64,000 nucleotides of DNA from positions 62,001 to 126,000 of the forward strand of contig JAUZOO010000011.1 of NCBI GenBank assembly GCA_030706405.1. The letters run 5' to 3'. Under the pieces are notes generated by a model that saw only the letters and a list, made by a program, of their open reading frames with translations, made no database searches and was not told the origin of the DNA. The stretch is from Bacteroidota bacterium (GTDB lineage Bacteria; Bacteroidota; Bacteroidia; Bacteroidales; JAAUTT01). Every line of letters starts with the position of its first letter. Position 1 is the stretch's first letter. The translations under genes were made by a program, and so were the position numbers. Below are positions 1-8,875 of this stretch, one piece after another.

Positions 1-294
1 AGCCTCATCGCATTCAAATCGTTACTCAAAGGATTAGACAAGCTTATCGTAAACATCGACGCCATTAATCACGATTTGGAGGCCAACTGGAGCGTTGTTG
101 CCGAAGGCATTCAAACCATCCTGCGTCGCGAAGGTTATCCCAATCCTTACGAAGCCCTAAAAGAACTTACCCGTACCAATCAACGGATTACAGCGCCGGT
201 AATTGCTGAATTTATTGCAGGGTTAAACGTGAGCGAAGCTGTAAAACAAGAGCTTTTAAAAATTACACCTCATTCTTATACTGGCATTTACTAG
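1..294 (+). CDS. purB: Adenylosuccinate lyase, C-terminal part (cut by window edge)
   Basis: Reading frame 1 is open from the first base and ends at the TAG at 292-294, so only the last 97 codons are present. The C-terminal segment with DLEANW near position 73, followed by NPYEALKELTR and the closing helix region, matches the end of adenylosuccinate lyase (fumarase/aspartase superfamily). That cytoplasmic enzyme cleaves SAICAR and adenylosuccinate in purine synthesis. The catalytic regions lie outside the window, so the call rests on this tail alone. A strong hairpin follows directly, so the gene probably ends its own transcript. Confidence 0.85.
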   Translation, partial: SLIAFKSLLKGLDKLIVNIDAINHDLEANWSVVAEGIQTILRREGYPNPYEALKELTRTNQRITAPVIAEFIAGLNVSEAVKQELLKITPHSYTGIY

Positions 295-314
295 TTTAAA
301 GAACAAACCATTAT

Positions 315-352
315 AAAAATGCGCTCATCTCTTCTGAGAAGAACGCATTTTT
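315..352 (+). terminator. Rho-independent terminator after purB
   Basis: A 9-bp perfect stem (AAAAATGCG at 315-323 with CGCATTTTT at 344-352) lies 20 bases past the purB stop. Its 3' arm ends in a T run, so it would end purB transcription before the exporter gene. Confidence 0.75.
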
Positions 353-390
353 AGTGGAGATAACATGGCAAACAAAACCATTTCACACAC

Positions 391-2211
391 ATGAAGCAAT
401 TTTTCAGGTACGTAATCAAGTTGATTTCTCCTTATAAATGGAATGCAGGATTAAACATTCTTTTTAACATACTCACCAGCATTTTCGGAGTTGTTTCTAT
501 AGCAATGATCATCCCTTTTCTGAATGTTTTATTCGATAAAAGCCAAAAAGTAGTTGATCCAGTGCATTTTGTATTTAGCATGAAAGGTGTGGAAAACTAT
601 TTTAAATTTACGCTATCCCATCTAATTGAAAGTCAGGGAAAAGCGTCGGCATTGTTTGCCGTATGTATCTTAGTAATTACCATGATGTTTTTCAAAACAC
701 TTACGTGGTATCTGGCAAACTATTTTCTTACGCCTTTGCGAAACGGCGTTGTCAGGGACATGCGTAATCAAATTTATTCGAAAATACTGGGTTTACCTTT
801 GGGATATTTTACCGAAACCCGCAAAGGAGATGTACTTTCAAGAATGACGGGCGATGTACAGGAAATAGAATGGTCCATCATGTCGTCGCTCGAAATGATG
901 TTCCGGGAACCAATTATGATTATCATCAGTTTAGTTGGTTTGCTTTGGATTAGTCCACAACTAACGTTGTTTGTATTTATACTTCTCCCCGTTGCCGGAA
1001 CTATTATCGGGCTAATTGGTAAAAACCTGCGCAAAACATCCATGAAAGGTCAGATCAAAATGGGCGAAGTAATGTCCACCATTGAAGAAACCCTCAGCGG
1101 ATTGCGCGTGATTAAAGCTTTCAATGCAGAAAAACGAGCCTACGCAACATTCTATCGTCAGAATAACGAATATACCCGGATAGCTAACCGCATTATGAGA
1201 AAACGCTTCCTAGCCTCACCGGTTAGCGAATTTCTTGGAGTAGGCACGCTGGTTATTGTTCTATGGTATGGAGGTAACATGGCACTTGCCGGGAATAAAT
1301 CCATCAGTTCCGAGGCCTTGATTGGTTTTGTGGCTATATTCTCACAAATCATCAATCCTGCCAAAAACTTTACCCAGGCATTTTATAACATCCAAAAAGG
1401 CCGGGCTTCGCTCGACAGGGTGAATGCTATTCTCGATGCGGACGAAAGAATTGTTGAGAAGCCTGATGCTATTGAAGTTAAAAAATTTGGCAAAGAAATT
1501 GAATTCCGTAATGCAAGTTTTGCTTACGAGAACGAAAAAGTCCTGAAAAATATTAACCTGAAAATTGAAAAAGGCAAATCGATAGCCCTGGTTGGCCAAT
1601 CCGGTTCCGGAAAATCGACCCTGGTTGACCTGATTCCTCGTTTTTACGACATTCAGGAAGGTGATATCTTGCTGGACGGCACTTCAATAAAAGACCTTAA
1701 ATTAACCGATCTTCGCGGACTTATGGGCAATGTTAATCAGGAAGCTATTCTGTTTAACGACTCGTTTTATAATAACATTGCTTTTGGGGTTGAAAACACA
1801 ACTCCAGAAGCTGTTGAAGCTGCCGCAAAAGTGGCCAATGCGCACGAATTTATTATCGCAACCGAAAACGGATACGAAACCAACATTGGCGACCGTGGCG
1901 GAAAACTCTCCGGAGGTCAGCGCCAACGTATCAGTATTGCACGTGCAGTGCTCAAAAACCCGCCCATTCTCATCCTCGACGAAGCAACTTCGGCCCTGGA
2001 CACCGAATCTGAACACCTGGTACAGGAAGCTTTGTTCAACCTGATGAAAAACCGCACTTCCATTGTAATTGCTCACCGTTTATCGACTATCAAAAATGCC
2101 GATGAAATCTGCGTATTATATGAAGGGGAAATTGTTGAACGAGGCAAACACGAAGAATTGCTTGCCTTAAACGGTCATTATAAAAAACTATACGATTTAC
2201 AGATTTTTTAA
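391..2211 (+). CDS. ABC exporter, MsbA/lipid-flippase type (fused permease and ATPase)
   Basis: This 606-residue half-transporter has about six membrane segments in residues 1-330 and a C-terminal ATPase. Walker A (GQSGSGKST) lies near residues 400-408, the signature LSGGQ near 506-510 and Walker B with DEATSALD near 525-537. This order and length fit the MsbA-like branch, which works as an inner-membrane homodimer exporting lipid A precursors, lipids or drugs; the substrate cannot be read from sequence. It stands alone between purB and a convergent GH28 gene, with terminators on both sides. Its position outside the sugar locus suggests a housekeeping role. Confidence 0.9.
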   Translation: MKQFFRYVIKLISPYKWNAGLNILFNILTSIFGVVSIAMIIPFLNVLFDKSQKVVDPVHFVFSMKGVENYFKFTLSHLIESQGKASALFAVCILVITMMFFKTLTWYLANYFLTPLRNGVVRDMRNQIYSKILGLPLGYFTETRKGDVLSRMTGDVQEIEWSIMSSLEMMFREPIMIIISLVGLLWISPQLTLFVFILLPVAGTIIGLIGKNLRKTSMKGQIKMGEVMSTIEETLSGLRVIKAFNAEKRAYATFYRQNNEYTRIANRIMRKRFLASPVSEFLGVGTLVIVLWYGGNMALAGNKSISSEALIGFVAIFSQIINPAKNFTQAFYNIQKGRASLDRVNAILDADERIVEKPDAIEVKKFGKEIEFRNASFAYENEKVLKNINLKIEKGKSIALVGQSGSGKSTLVDLIPRFYDIQEGDILLDGTSIKDLKLTDLRGLMGNVNQEAILFNDSFYNNIAFGVENTTPEAVEAAAKVANAHEFIIATENGYETNIGDRGGKLSGGQRQRISIARAVLKNPPILILDEATSALDTESEHLVQEALFNLMKNRTSIVIAHRLSTIKNADEICVLYEGEIVERGKHEELLALNGHYKKLYDLQIF

Positions 2212-2215
2212 ACAG

Positions 2216-2242
2216 AAAAGGGGAAGCTAATCTTCCCCTTTT
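2216..2242. terminator. Bidirectional terminator between convergent ABC exporter and GH28 genes
   Basis: An 11-bp perfect stem, AAAAGGGGAAG (2216-2226) and CTTCCCCTTTT (2232-2242), has a 5-nt loop and T runs on both strands. It lies between the stop of the exporter and the stop of the minus-strand GH28 gene, so it can serve both. Confidence 0.85.
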
Positions 2243-2261
2243 TTGTTTAATATCACACCTA

Positions 2262-3887
2262 TTATTTTTGAAGTGTTGCAGATGTAAAAACAGAAGTCTT
2301 CCATTCTGAAGGCTTTTCAGGCCTGCAGTTTTCAAATTTTATATTATGTGAAAGCTCTCCTTTAATCTCTGTGATAATCTTATTATTTGGTGTATTAAAA
2401 TTCACCTTTTCAAACGAAATATTACGACCGTCCAGTATTTCTATAAGACTATCCGAGCTATGGATATTTACGTTTCGGAGGATAATACCATCGGCATCAT
2501 GCACTCCTATTAATTTTTTACAGGTTACGTCAACATTTTCAACAAAAAAATTTCGTAACGGAGATTCCGGAATAGCAGTAACCTTTATAAATTCAGGTGT
2601 TTGTTCTATAACGATATTTCGTGCCACAATATTCCGGTACAATGGGGTAAGTTTATTAACTTCCCTAAAAGGAAGTCTGCTTGCTAATTTGCCTACATAC
2701 TGGCTACTTCCAAGCATATCAAAGGTAAAAGCTGTTCCTTTAAGGTTCATCATCCTAATCCGTTCGTAATACAAATTTTCGCCGCCACCTCCGCGGGGTC
2801 TGCGGGTCTTAAAGCGTACCCCAATACCTGTTTCATCGAATACACAGTCATGAACGTATAAATTTCGGATCATTCCGGCAGTTTCACTTCCACAGGTAAT
2901 TCCTCCATGCCCCTGCCGGGCAAGGCAATACCTGACGACTACATTTTCGGTGGCTTTATTTACCCGTAAACCATCTTCGCCACGACCAGCCTTTATGGTG
3001 AAGCAATCATCGCCACAACTTAAAGTACAATATTCTATCAATACATTCTTTGAAGATTCTATATCAATACCATCGCCACGTGGAATGCCTACCGAATTAA
3101 CCGTTATGCCTCTGATAATTACGCCATCGCAATAAACAGGCACAATATTCCAAAACGCAGTATTTGAAAGCGATACCCCTTCGATATAAACATTTTTACA
3201 ATTGATTGGAGAGATAAACATAGGAAGAAATACCGGGCTTCCGTTGTACCCTTCATACACTCGTTCTGCTACCGGAGTTGTTGCCGATATAATATTTTCA
3301 ACCACATCTGCTTTCATTACCTGCTTTCTTACCGAACCATCAGGCGGGCCTATCAGTTTGCCTTTGCCGGTAACCGCTATGTTTTCTTGTCCGTTGGCAT
3401 AAATTAATGCGCCAAGCGACATCATTTCAACCCCTTCATTCCTTGTAAAAACAGCAGGCCGATAATCTTCAATCTCTCCACTAAAATGCAGCTCAGCCCC
3501 TTCTTCAATATGTAAATTGACATTACTTTTAAGACTCAACCGTCCGGTTTTCCATACACCACGCGGAACTATAACTGTTCCGCCACCCTTCCGGCTTACC
3601 TCTTCAATAGCCGTTTGTATCGCCTTTGTGGGCATTTCATCCTGTTTCGCCCCTTTTTGGGTAATAACCAATGATAATTTTGGGAAAACAGGTTTTTTAA
3701 ACTTGGGCATCTGAAATGGAGCCTTCACCGGAGCAATAGTCTCAGGCAACTTTAAAGCACCCACATCGGCCTTGGTTGGAATTGAATCTTGGGGAGATGC
3801 GGTTGCTTCGAAAGTAAAATAACTTCCAAGACCAATAGCGATTGCAACTAAAAAAAGGAATCTCTTCTGCAAAAGTGTAGTTTTCAT
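2262..3887 (-). CDS. Glycoside hydrolase family 28 (polygalacturonase-like)
   Basis: The 541-residue secreted protein starts with a hydrophobic signal segment (residues 10-30) and folds as a right-handed beta-helix by family. The GH28 signature is visible in order: GDGIDIES near residue 270, CGDDC near 290, GHGG near 325 and RFKT near 356. These supply the three catalytic aspartates, the His and the Arg/Lys pair of the inverting mechanism. GH28 enzymes cut alpha-1,4-galacturonan, or rhamnogalacturonan in some subfamilies, so this suggests a pectic substrate. It is divergent from the FucP-like permease at 4206 and separated by 318 bp. Exact linkage specificity is unknown. Confidence 0.88.
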   Translation of the reverse strand: MKTTLLQKRFLFLVAIAIGLGSYFTFEATASPQDSIPTKADVGALKLPETIAPVKAPFQMPKFKKPVFPKLSLVITQKGAKQDEMPTKAIQTAIEEVSRKGGGTVIVPRGVWKTGRLSLKSNVNLHIEEGAELHFSGEIEDYRPAVFTRNEGVEMMSLGALIYANGQENIAVTGKGKLIGPPDGSVRKQVMKADVVENIISATTPVAERVYEGYNGSPVFLPMFISPINCKNVYIEGVSLSNTAFWNIVPVYCDGVIIRGITVNSVGIPRGDGIDIESSKNVLIEYCTLSCGDDCFTIKAGRGEDGLRVNKATENVVVRYCLARQGHGGITCGSETAGMIRNLYVHDCVFDETGIGVRFKTRRPRGGGGENLYYERIRMMNLKGTAFTFDMLGSSQYVGKLASRLPFREVNKLTPLYRNIVARNIVIEQTPEFIKVTAIPESPLRNFFVENVDVTCKKLIGVHDADGIILRNVNIHSSDSLIEILDGRNISFEKVNFNTPNNKIITEIKGELSHNIKFENCRPEKPSEWKTSVFTSATLQK

Positions 3888-4205
3888 TGATTAATAAAAT
3901 TATGGATTGATTTATAAATGCGACATTCTTATTTTTCCACAAAACGCCTTAATATAGTAGTTTATATACCATACAGTTGTCTTAGTAATAGTTCTTTAGT
4001 CACGACTCAAAGCCAATAATCGTGCCAATTTTACGAAAACAGCACAATCACTCTAAACCTGCTAAGGATTAGAAAAAATAAACTTTTCCGCGCAATACTC
4101 CCTACTTTATTTTTTATCCGTTCAATGGTAAATACTATTGAAGAATTAATAATTTTACGCCACTCCATAAAATCAATTTTGCATATTGAAATATAGGGCA
4201 CTACT
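3888..4205. other. Divergent intergenic region between GH28 and sugar permease
   Basis: This AT-rich 318 bp must hold the promoters of both flanking genes. I see no perfect TAnnTTTG box. A near match (CAATTTTG, about 4174-4181) precedes the permease by about 25 bases. A single AAAACG half-site near 3952 resembles the operators elsewhere but lacks the TTTAGCA half. No RNA gene or hairpin is evident. Confidence 0.4.
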
Positions 4206-5459
4206 ATGAAACAAAGGGTTGCTTTGACTGAAAAAAAATATTATTTAGTCTTTACATTTCTCACTTTCCTTTTTTTAATGTGGGGCCTTGCTTTAACAAT
4301 GGGAGATGTACTAAATAAGCATTTTCAGGATGTATTGCATATCTCAAAATCCCGGTCAAGCCTCATTCAATTATCTACATTTGGAGCTTATGCAGTTATG
4401 AGCATCCCTGCCGGTCTTTTTATGAAGTCGTTTGGTTACAAAAAAGGGATTATTTTAGGCTTAGTGCTATACGCAACGGGAGCTTTTCTGTTTATTCCTG
4501 CGGCAGATGCTAAATCATTTGAAATGTTCAGGATTGCGCTATTTATACTGGCATGCGGAATGGCCACTCTGGAAACCGTAGCCCATCCGTTCATTGCACT
4601 ATTAGGAAACCAACAAACCAGCGACCAACGTATTAATTTTGCACAATCCTTTAATGGGTTAGGTGGAATTATAGGTCCACTAATCGGGAGTTATTTTATT
4701 TTGAGAGAAGGCCAGGAATACTCTCACAGCTTGCTATCTGTCAAATATTTATATTTATATATTGGCTTATTTATCACAACTATTGCAGTCACTTTTTCGT
4801 TTACCAAAATCCCTGCTTTTGGGCCTTCCATTGCTTCTACCGTTGAAACAAATACAAGCAATCAAACCCTGCATAAGTCAAATTTTTGGAGTGATACGGC
4901 AATCCTATTTCGCAAAAAACATTTTACTTTTGCTGTTATTGCTCAGGTATTCAATGTGGCAGCTCAAGGAGGAACCTGGGCGTATTTCATTAATTACGGT
5001 CACGAAATCATGCATTTAAGCGCTGAAAAAGCGGGCTATTTCTTTGGTTTCAGCATTTTCATACTTATGATCGGACGTTTTGCCGGAACTATAACTATGC
5101 GCTTTATTGCACCATCCAAATTACTCTCGATTTTCGCTGTTGGAAATATTGTGATGTGTATTCTTGTAGCACAAGGATTAGGATGGTGGTCGTTTGCAGC
5201 ATTGATAATGATCAATTTTTTCTTCAGTATTATGTTTCCTACCATCTTCAGCCTTGGACTAAAAGATTTGGGGCAATACACACCGCAAGGTTCACCATTT
5301 ATTGTAATGGGACTTGTTGGTGGAGCTCTTTTCCCGCCTATTATGGGATTAGTTGCCAACCATAATATTGCACATGCTTATTATTTACCAATTATTTGTT
5401 ATATCATTATTGCATTATTTGGCTATTTATACCCAAAACTAAGAAACTCAGATTTATAA
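4206..5459 (+). CDS. Sugar:H+ symporter of the MFS, FucP-like
   Basis: The 417-residue protein has about twelve hydrophobic helices. The opening FLMWGLALTMGDVLNKHFQ resembles the fucose/glucose-galactose porter (FHS) group of the major facilitator superfamily, where this helix is MWG..N.LN..L..F. Such inner-membrane permeases import a monosaccharide with a proton. It lies 78 bp upstream of the LacI-family regulator on the same strand, so the two may be co-transcribed. It would bring in a sugar released by the nearby hydrolases; fucose, rhamnose, galactose or mannose are all possible. This is one of two MFS sugar permeases in the window. Confidence 0.85.
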   Translation: MKQRVALTEKKYYLVFTFLTFLFLMWGLALTMGDVLNKHFQDVLHISKSRSSLIQLSTFGAYAVMSIPAGLFMKSFGYKKGIILGLVLYATGAFLFIPAADAKSFEMFRIALFILACGMATLETVAHPFIALLGNQQTSDQRINFAQSFNGLGGIIGPLIGSYFILREGQEYSHSLLSVKYLYLYIGLFITTIAVTFSFTKIPAFGPSIASTVETNTSNQTLHKSNFWSDTAILFRKKHFTFAVIAQVFNVAAQGGTWAYFINYGHEIMHLSAEKAGYFFGFSIFILMIGRFAGTITMRFIAPSKLLSIFAVGNIVMCILVAQGLGWWSFAALIMINFFFSIMFPTIFSLGLKDLGQYTPQGSPFIVMGLVGGALFPPIMGLVANHNIAHAYYLPIICYIIIALFGYLYPKLRNSDL

Positions 5460-5537
5460 CTTAAGTATATTCAATTGATTAAACTTAAGCAAACACTTAT
5501 TATTATCAAGTATTTTTAACTTCATACCTATTATAAA

Positions 5538-6560
5538 GTGAAAAAGAAACTCTCTATCGTTGATATTGCAAAGCATTTAAATATTTCTAAAAGTTCCGTC
5601 TCCTTTATCTTAAATGGAAGAGCTCAGGAAAAACGGATTAGCGAGGAACTCGTTGAAAGGGTAACAAAGTATGTTGAAGAAGTGGGCTATAAACCTAATT
5701 CGTTTGCCAAAAGTTTACGTACCGGCAAATCAAATACAATAGGTTTGATGGTTGAAGATATTTCCAACCCATTTTTTGCCAAAATAGCGCGTCTGATTGA
5801 GGATCGCACCTATCAGAACGGTTACAAAATGATCTATTGCAGTACCGACAACAATACCCAAAAAACACTCGAATTAATAACCATGTTCAGGGACAGGCAT
5901 GTTGACGGTTACATTATTGCACCTCCCGAAGGTATTGAAGACGAAATCAATTCCCTTTTAAAAGAAGACTTGCCTGTTGTATTTTTTGACCGATATCTGC
6001 CAGCCATTGATACTGACCACGTTGTTATTGACAACAGATTAAGCACGTACAACGCTACTATTCATCTTATTGAACAAGGCTTCAAAAATATTGGATTTGT
6101 CACATTCTCATCCGTACAATTACAATTACAAAATCGTTTACAAGGTTATAGAGATGCTCTTAAAGAACATAATTTAAAAGCTTCTATAAAGGAAATTGTA
6201 TTTAATCAGAATGAAAGTGTAATGTACGATCCTATACATTCTTTCTTAAAGAAACAAAAAAACTTAGACGCAGTACTATTTTCCACCAACCACTTAGGTG
6301 TTTTAGGACTAAAAATAATCAACGAATTAGGTATTAAAGTCCCCTCAGAACTCGCGGTAGTATCGTTTGACGATTATGAAGTTTTTCAGCTTTACTCTCC
6401 TCCGATAACAGCAGTAGCGCAGCCTATCGAAGCGATTGCCGATAATATTATCACTATTTTGCTGAACAAATTAAGCTCTACCTCAAAGCAAAAAACCAGT
6501 CAATCTGTAACATTATCTACTCAGCTTATGGTTAGAAAATCCTCATCAAAGGACTTATAA
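5538..6560 (+). CDS. LacI-family transcriptional regulator
   Basis: The 340-residue protein starts with GTG at 5538, because the helix-turn-helix begins at once (VDIAKHLNISKSSVSFILNG, about residues 7-26). The hinge helix with AKSLRTG follows near residue 58, and its Leu is the residue that inserts at the central CG of LacI-type operators. A periplasmic-binding-protein-like effector domain fills residues 62-335. It lies next to a sugar permease and at the edge of a 50-kb glycan locus. The repeated AAAACG(A/T)TTTAGCA elements upstream of four operons fit a LacI-family operator, so I infer this is their regulator. The effector sugar is unknown. Confidence 0.92.
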   Translation: MKKKLSIVDIAKHLNISKSSVSFILNGRAQEKRISEELVERVTKYVEEVGYKPNSFAKSLRTGKSNTIGLMVEDISNPFFAKIARLIEDRTYQNGYKMIYCSTDNNTQKTLELITMFRDRHVDGYIIAPPEGIEDEINSLLKEDLPVVFFDRYLPAIDTDHVVIDNRLSTYNATIHLIEQGFKNIGFVTFSSVQLQLQNRLQGYRDALKEHNLKASIKEIVFNQNESVMYDPIHSFLKKQKNLDAVLFSTNHLGVLGLKIINELGIKVPSELAVVSFDDYEVFQLYSPPITAVAQPIEAIADNIITILLNKLSSTSKQKTSQSVTLSTQLMVRKSSSKDL

Positions 6561-6585
6561 TGCAAGCTATGTACTAAATATAAAC

Positions 6586-6618
6586 AAACCGATCGGCTAC
6601 ACTGTAGCCAATCGGTTT
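6586..6618. terminator. Bidirectional terminator between lacI-type gene and GH31
   Basis: Long inverted repeat arms at 6586-6601 and 6603-6618 (AAACCGAT... with ATCGGTTT) carry one mismatch on the plus strand that becomes a G-U pair on the minus strand. It lies between two convergent stop codons, with modest T-rich tails on each side. Confidence 0.75.
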
Positions 6619-6629
6619 ATTGAGTTATT

Positions 6630-8831
6630 CTAAAAAGCAACACTGCCCTTAGTGCTGAGAGGTACTGTTTTTTCCTTACCTTCCAAAACTACCTTAATGG
6701 TTTTAAACACACTTTTGTCTGAATAGGTACCACTTACCTGCCATTTCAATGTTTTTGTAGCATCAGCCCAGATATATGTTGTTGTTCGCACCGACCCTTT
6801 TGTATAATTATACGATTTACCATCATCCTCGGTCATCACAAATTTACCATCATGACCAGGGTAGATGCGTATTTCAAGAGGAGCAACCGTATCCTGAGCA
6901 GAATATTGAACTAGCGGTCCAACAGGTAATATTGTTCCGGCACGAACATAAACCGGAATCTCATCCAAAGCTTTGGTAACCTTGAATTTAGAAGGGCCTT
7001 CAATTACCTTTCCGGTTTCAAATTCATACCAACGATCTTTCGGCAGGTAAATACTCCGTGTTCCACCTTCGTTTAATACAGGAGCCGCTAACAATCCTTT
7101 TCCTAAAAGCCATTCATTGTTCATATTAGCAACTGTTGAGTCATTCTGAAACTCCATAACAAGAGGCCGCATAATAGGAGCTCCGGTTTTATAAGCTTCG
7201 TGTCCCAAGCTATAAATAAAAGGAAGTAATTGATAACGAAGATTAAGCGCTTTACGGATAGCTGCTTCTCCATCGGCTTCCCATAGCCAGGGAAAACGCG
7301 CAACTGTTCCAATGTTTGAATGAGCACGCATAACAGGGAAGAATACTCCTGCCTGAAACCAACGTACCAGATTCTCTTTAGAGGGAGTTCCCTGAAAGCC
7401 ACCTATATCACAACTGCCATAATACATTCCCGACAAACTCCAGTTAAGAAGATCGGCAGGGGTTTCCTGCAACGCCTCCCAGGTCGATTTTATATCACCA
7501 TTCCATGTACAAAAGCCCAACCGTTGAGTTCCCAGGGAAAACGATCGGTTAATCGAAAAATGCCTGTCGTTAGGCCTTACCGAAGCACGTAAATCATACT
7601 GAGCTTTATTCCACCAGTAATAACACGAATAATAGGCTTCGCCTTCATCGTCCCACCATGCATCAACACCGGCATCTAATAATGGTTTGTTTTGTTCGGC
7701 ATACCATTTACGTAAATCCGCATTACTAAAATCAATATCACGATTGTTGTAATCTGATTTTACCACCCATCCTTTGCTGCGCGCCATAACAAGACGTAAC
7801 GAATCGCCGAGACGAGGTTTACGGATACCGATAAATTTAACACCCTGACTTTTATAATCGGCAATCTGCTTTTCCGGCTCAGGGAAAAGTTTGGCATTGA
7901 ATGAAAAATCAGAATATCCGGCTTTCCCGTTTTCCTTCACAAAATAGTCGGGAGTAACTGTATACCATTCAAAATCATAAATAAAGGCATCAACCGGAAG
8001 TTTATGAGTGCGGAATTTATTTAATGCATCTTCGATATAGGCACGGTCCTGCCAGCCCCATTGGCTTTGTAAATAACCATAAGCCCACTTGGGAGGAAGT
8101 TTAGGTTTACCACTAAGCTTTACCAATCCCTTTGTGGCATCGTATAACGTTTGGGCCAGCCATAGGTACAAATCCGCAGACCTGCCTTTAAATTTCCAAT
8201 CCACAGACGATGTTCCATTACTACTCCATGTAGCTGGTCTATTATCATTATTGGTGATACCTAAGATACTATATCCGGCAGAGCTCCACAGATAAGGTAT
8301 ATCAACCGTTCCGTTACCCTGTAAAGCTACTGATTTGTTCTTAACCAGGTTTTTAGTAGAATAATTTCCTGCACCGTATAAAACACTTTTGCTTATCGTA
8401 TTATGACTAAAGCTTTGCAAAGTATCTGTTGAAACAAAAGTTCCATTAGAAATCAGTACTTTCCCATTCGCATCGTACAGCGACCATGTTTTGGAACTGG
8501 AATTAATCTCCAACTTACCATATGATGTTTTAATGCCGTATACAGGAGGTTTAGAAACTACGGTAAACTTAGCCTGCGTTTCAGCGCTATTGTCAATAAA
8601 AATACTGGGAATAACTTTAGGGGTTCCCGAACTACTGACACTTAAACGAAATGCCTGTGTTTTGGCAACTGCCAGTTCCACCTGTTTTCCGTTCACATTT
8701 ACGATAATTCCATCAGGGGTTACTTTTGTTTGAGCGTTTATCCGCTGTAACATTGCGGATTGCAACAAACCCACTACTAATAAAGCCAACAGAAATCTAA
8801 TGTTTAATCTTTGTAAATGAAGTTGTTTCAT
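6630..8831 (-). CDS. Glycoside hydrolase family 31
   Basis: The 733-residue protein has an N-terminal signal segment (hydrophobic residues about 12-30, cleavage near INAQ). The barrel shows the GH31 nucleophile region DAWWDDEGE near residues 390-398 and the acid/base region WNGDIKSTWEAL near 442-453. AHSNIG further on is another typical GH31 strand. GH31 members retain the anomeric configuration and release alpha-linked glucose, xylose, galactose or GalNAc. The sequence YDFEWYT near residue 288 is not enough to assign one. It is the last gene of the minus-strand block, 44 bp after the orphan binding protein, and probably acts in the periplasm. Confidence 0.88.
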   Translation of the reverse strand: MKQLHLQRLNIRFLLALLVVGLLQSAMLQRINAQTKVTPDGIIVNVNGKQVELAVAKTQAFRLSVSSSGTPKVIPSIFIDNSAETQAKFTVVSKPPVYGIKTSYGKLEINSSSKTWSLYDANGKVLISNGTFVSTDTLQSFSHNTISKSVLYGAGNYSTKNLVKNKSVALQGNGTVDIPYLWSSAGYSILGITNNDNRPATWSSNGTSSVDWKFKGRSADLYLWLAQTLYDATKGLVKLSGKPKLPPKWAYGYLQSQWGWQDRAYIEDALNKFRTHKLPVDAFIYDFEWYTVTPDYFVKENGKAGYSDFSFNAKLFPEPEKQIADYKSQGVKFIGIRKPRLGDSLRLVMARSKGWVVKSDYNNRDIDFSNADLRKWYAEQNKPLLDAGVDAWWDDEGEAYYSCYYWWNKAQYDLRASVRPNDRHFSINRSFSLGTQRLGFCTWNGDIKSTWEALQETPADLLNWSLSGMYYGSCDIGGFQGTPSKENLVRWFQAGVFFPVMRAHSNIGTVARFPWLWEADGEAAIRKALNLRYQLLPFIYSLGHEAYKTGAPIMRPLVMEFQNDSTVANMNNEWLLGKGLLAAPVLNEGGTRSIYLPKDRWYEFETGKVIEGPSKFKVTKALDEIPVYVRAGTILPVGPLVQYSAQDTVAPLEIRIYPGHDGKFVMTEDDGKSYNYTKGSVRTTTYIWADATKTLKWQVSGTYSDKSVFKTIKVVLEGKEKTVPLSTKGSVAF

Positions 8832-8875
8832 ATTTTATTGTTTTTATTTTGATACGATTTTTCACTAATAAGTCT

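Noticed and set aside
3948-3962. AAAACGCCTTAAT as a LacI-type operator between GH28 and the FucP-like permease
   Set aside because: Only the left half matches; the TTTAGCA half and the linked TTTG/TAnnTTTG promoter are missing, so it falls below the standard of the other sites.
5460-5489. CTTAAGT ... ACTTAAG inverted repeat before the LacI-family gene as an autoregulatory operator
   Set aside because: The arms are 7 bp with a 16-nt loop in AT-rich DNA and lack the ACG core, so chance cannot be excluded.
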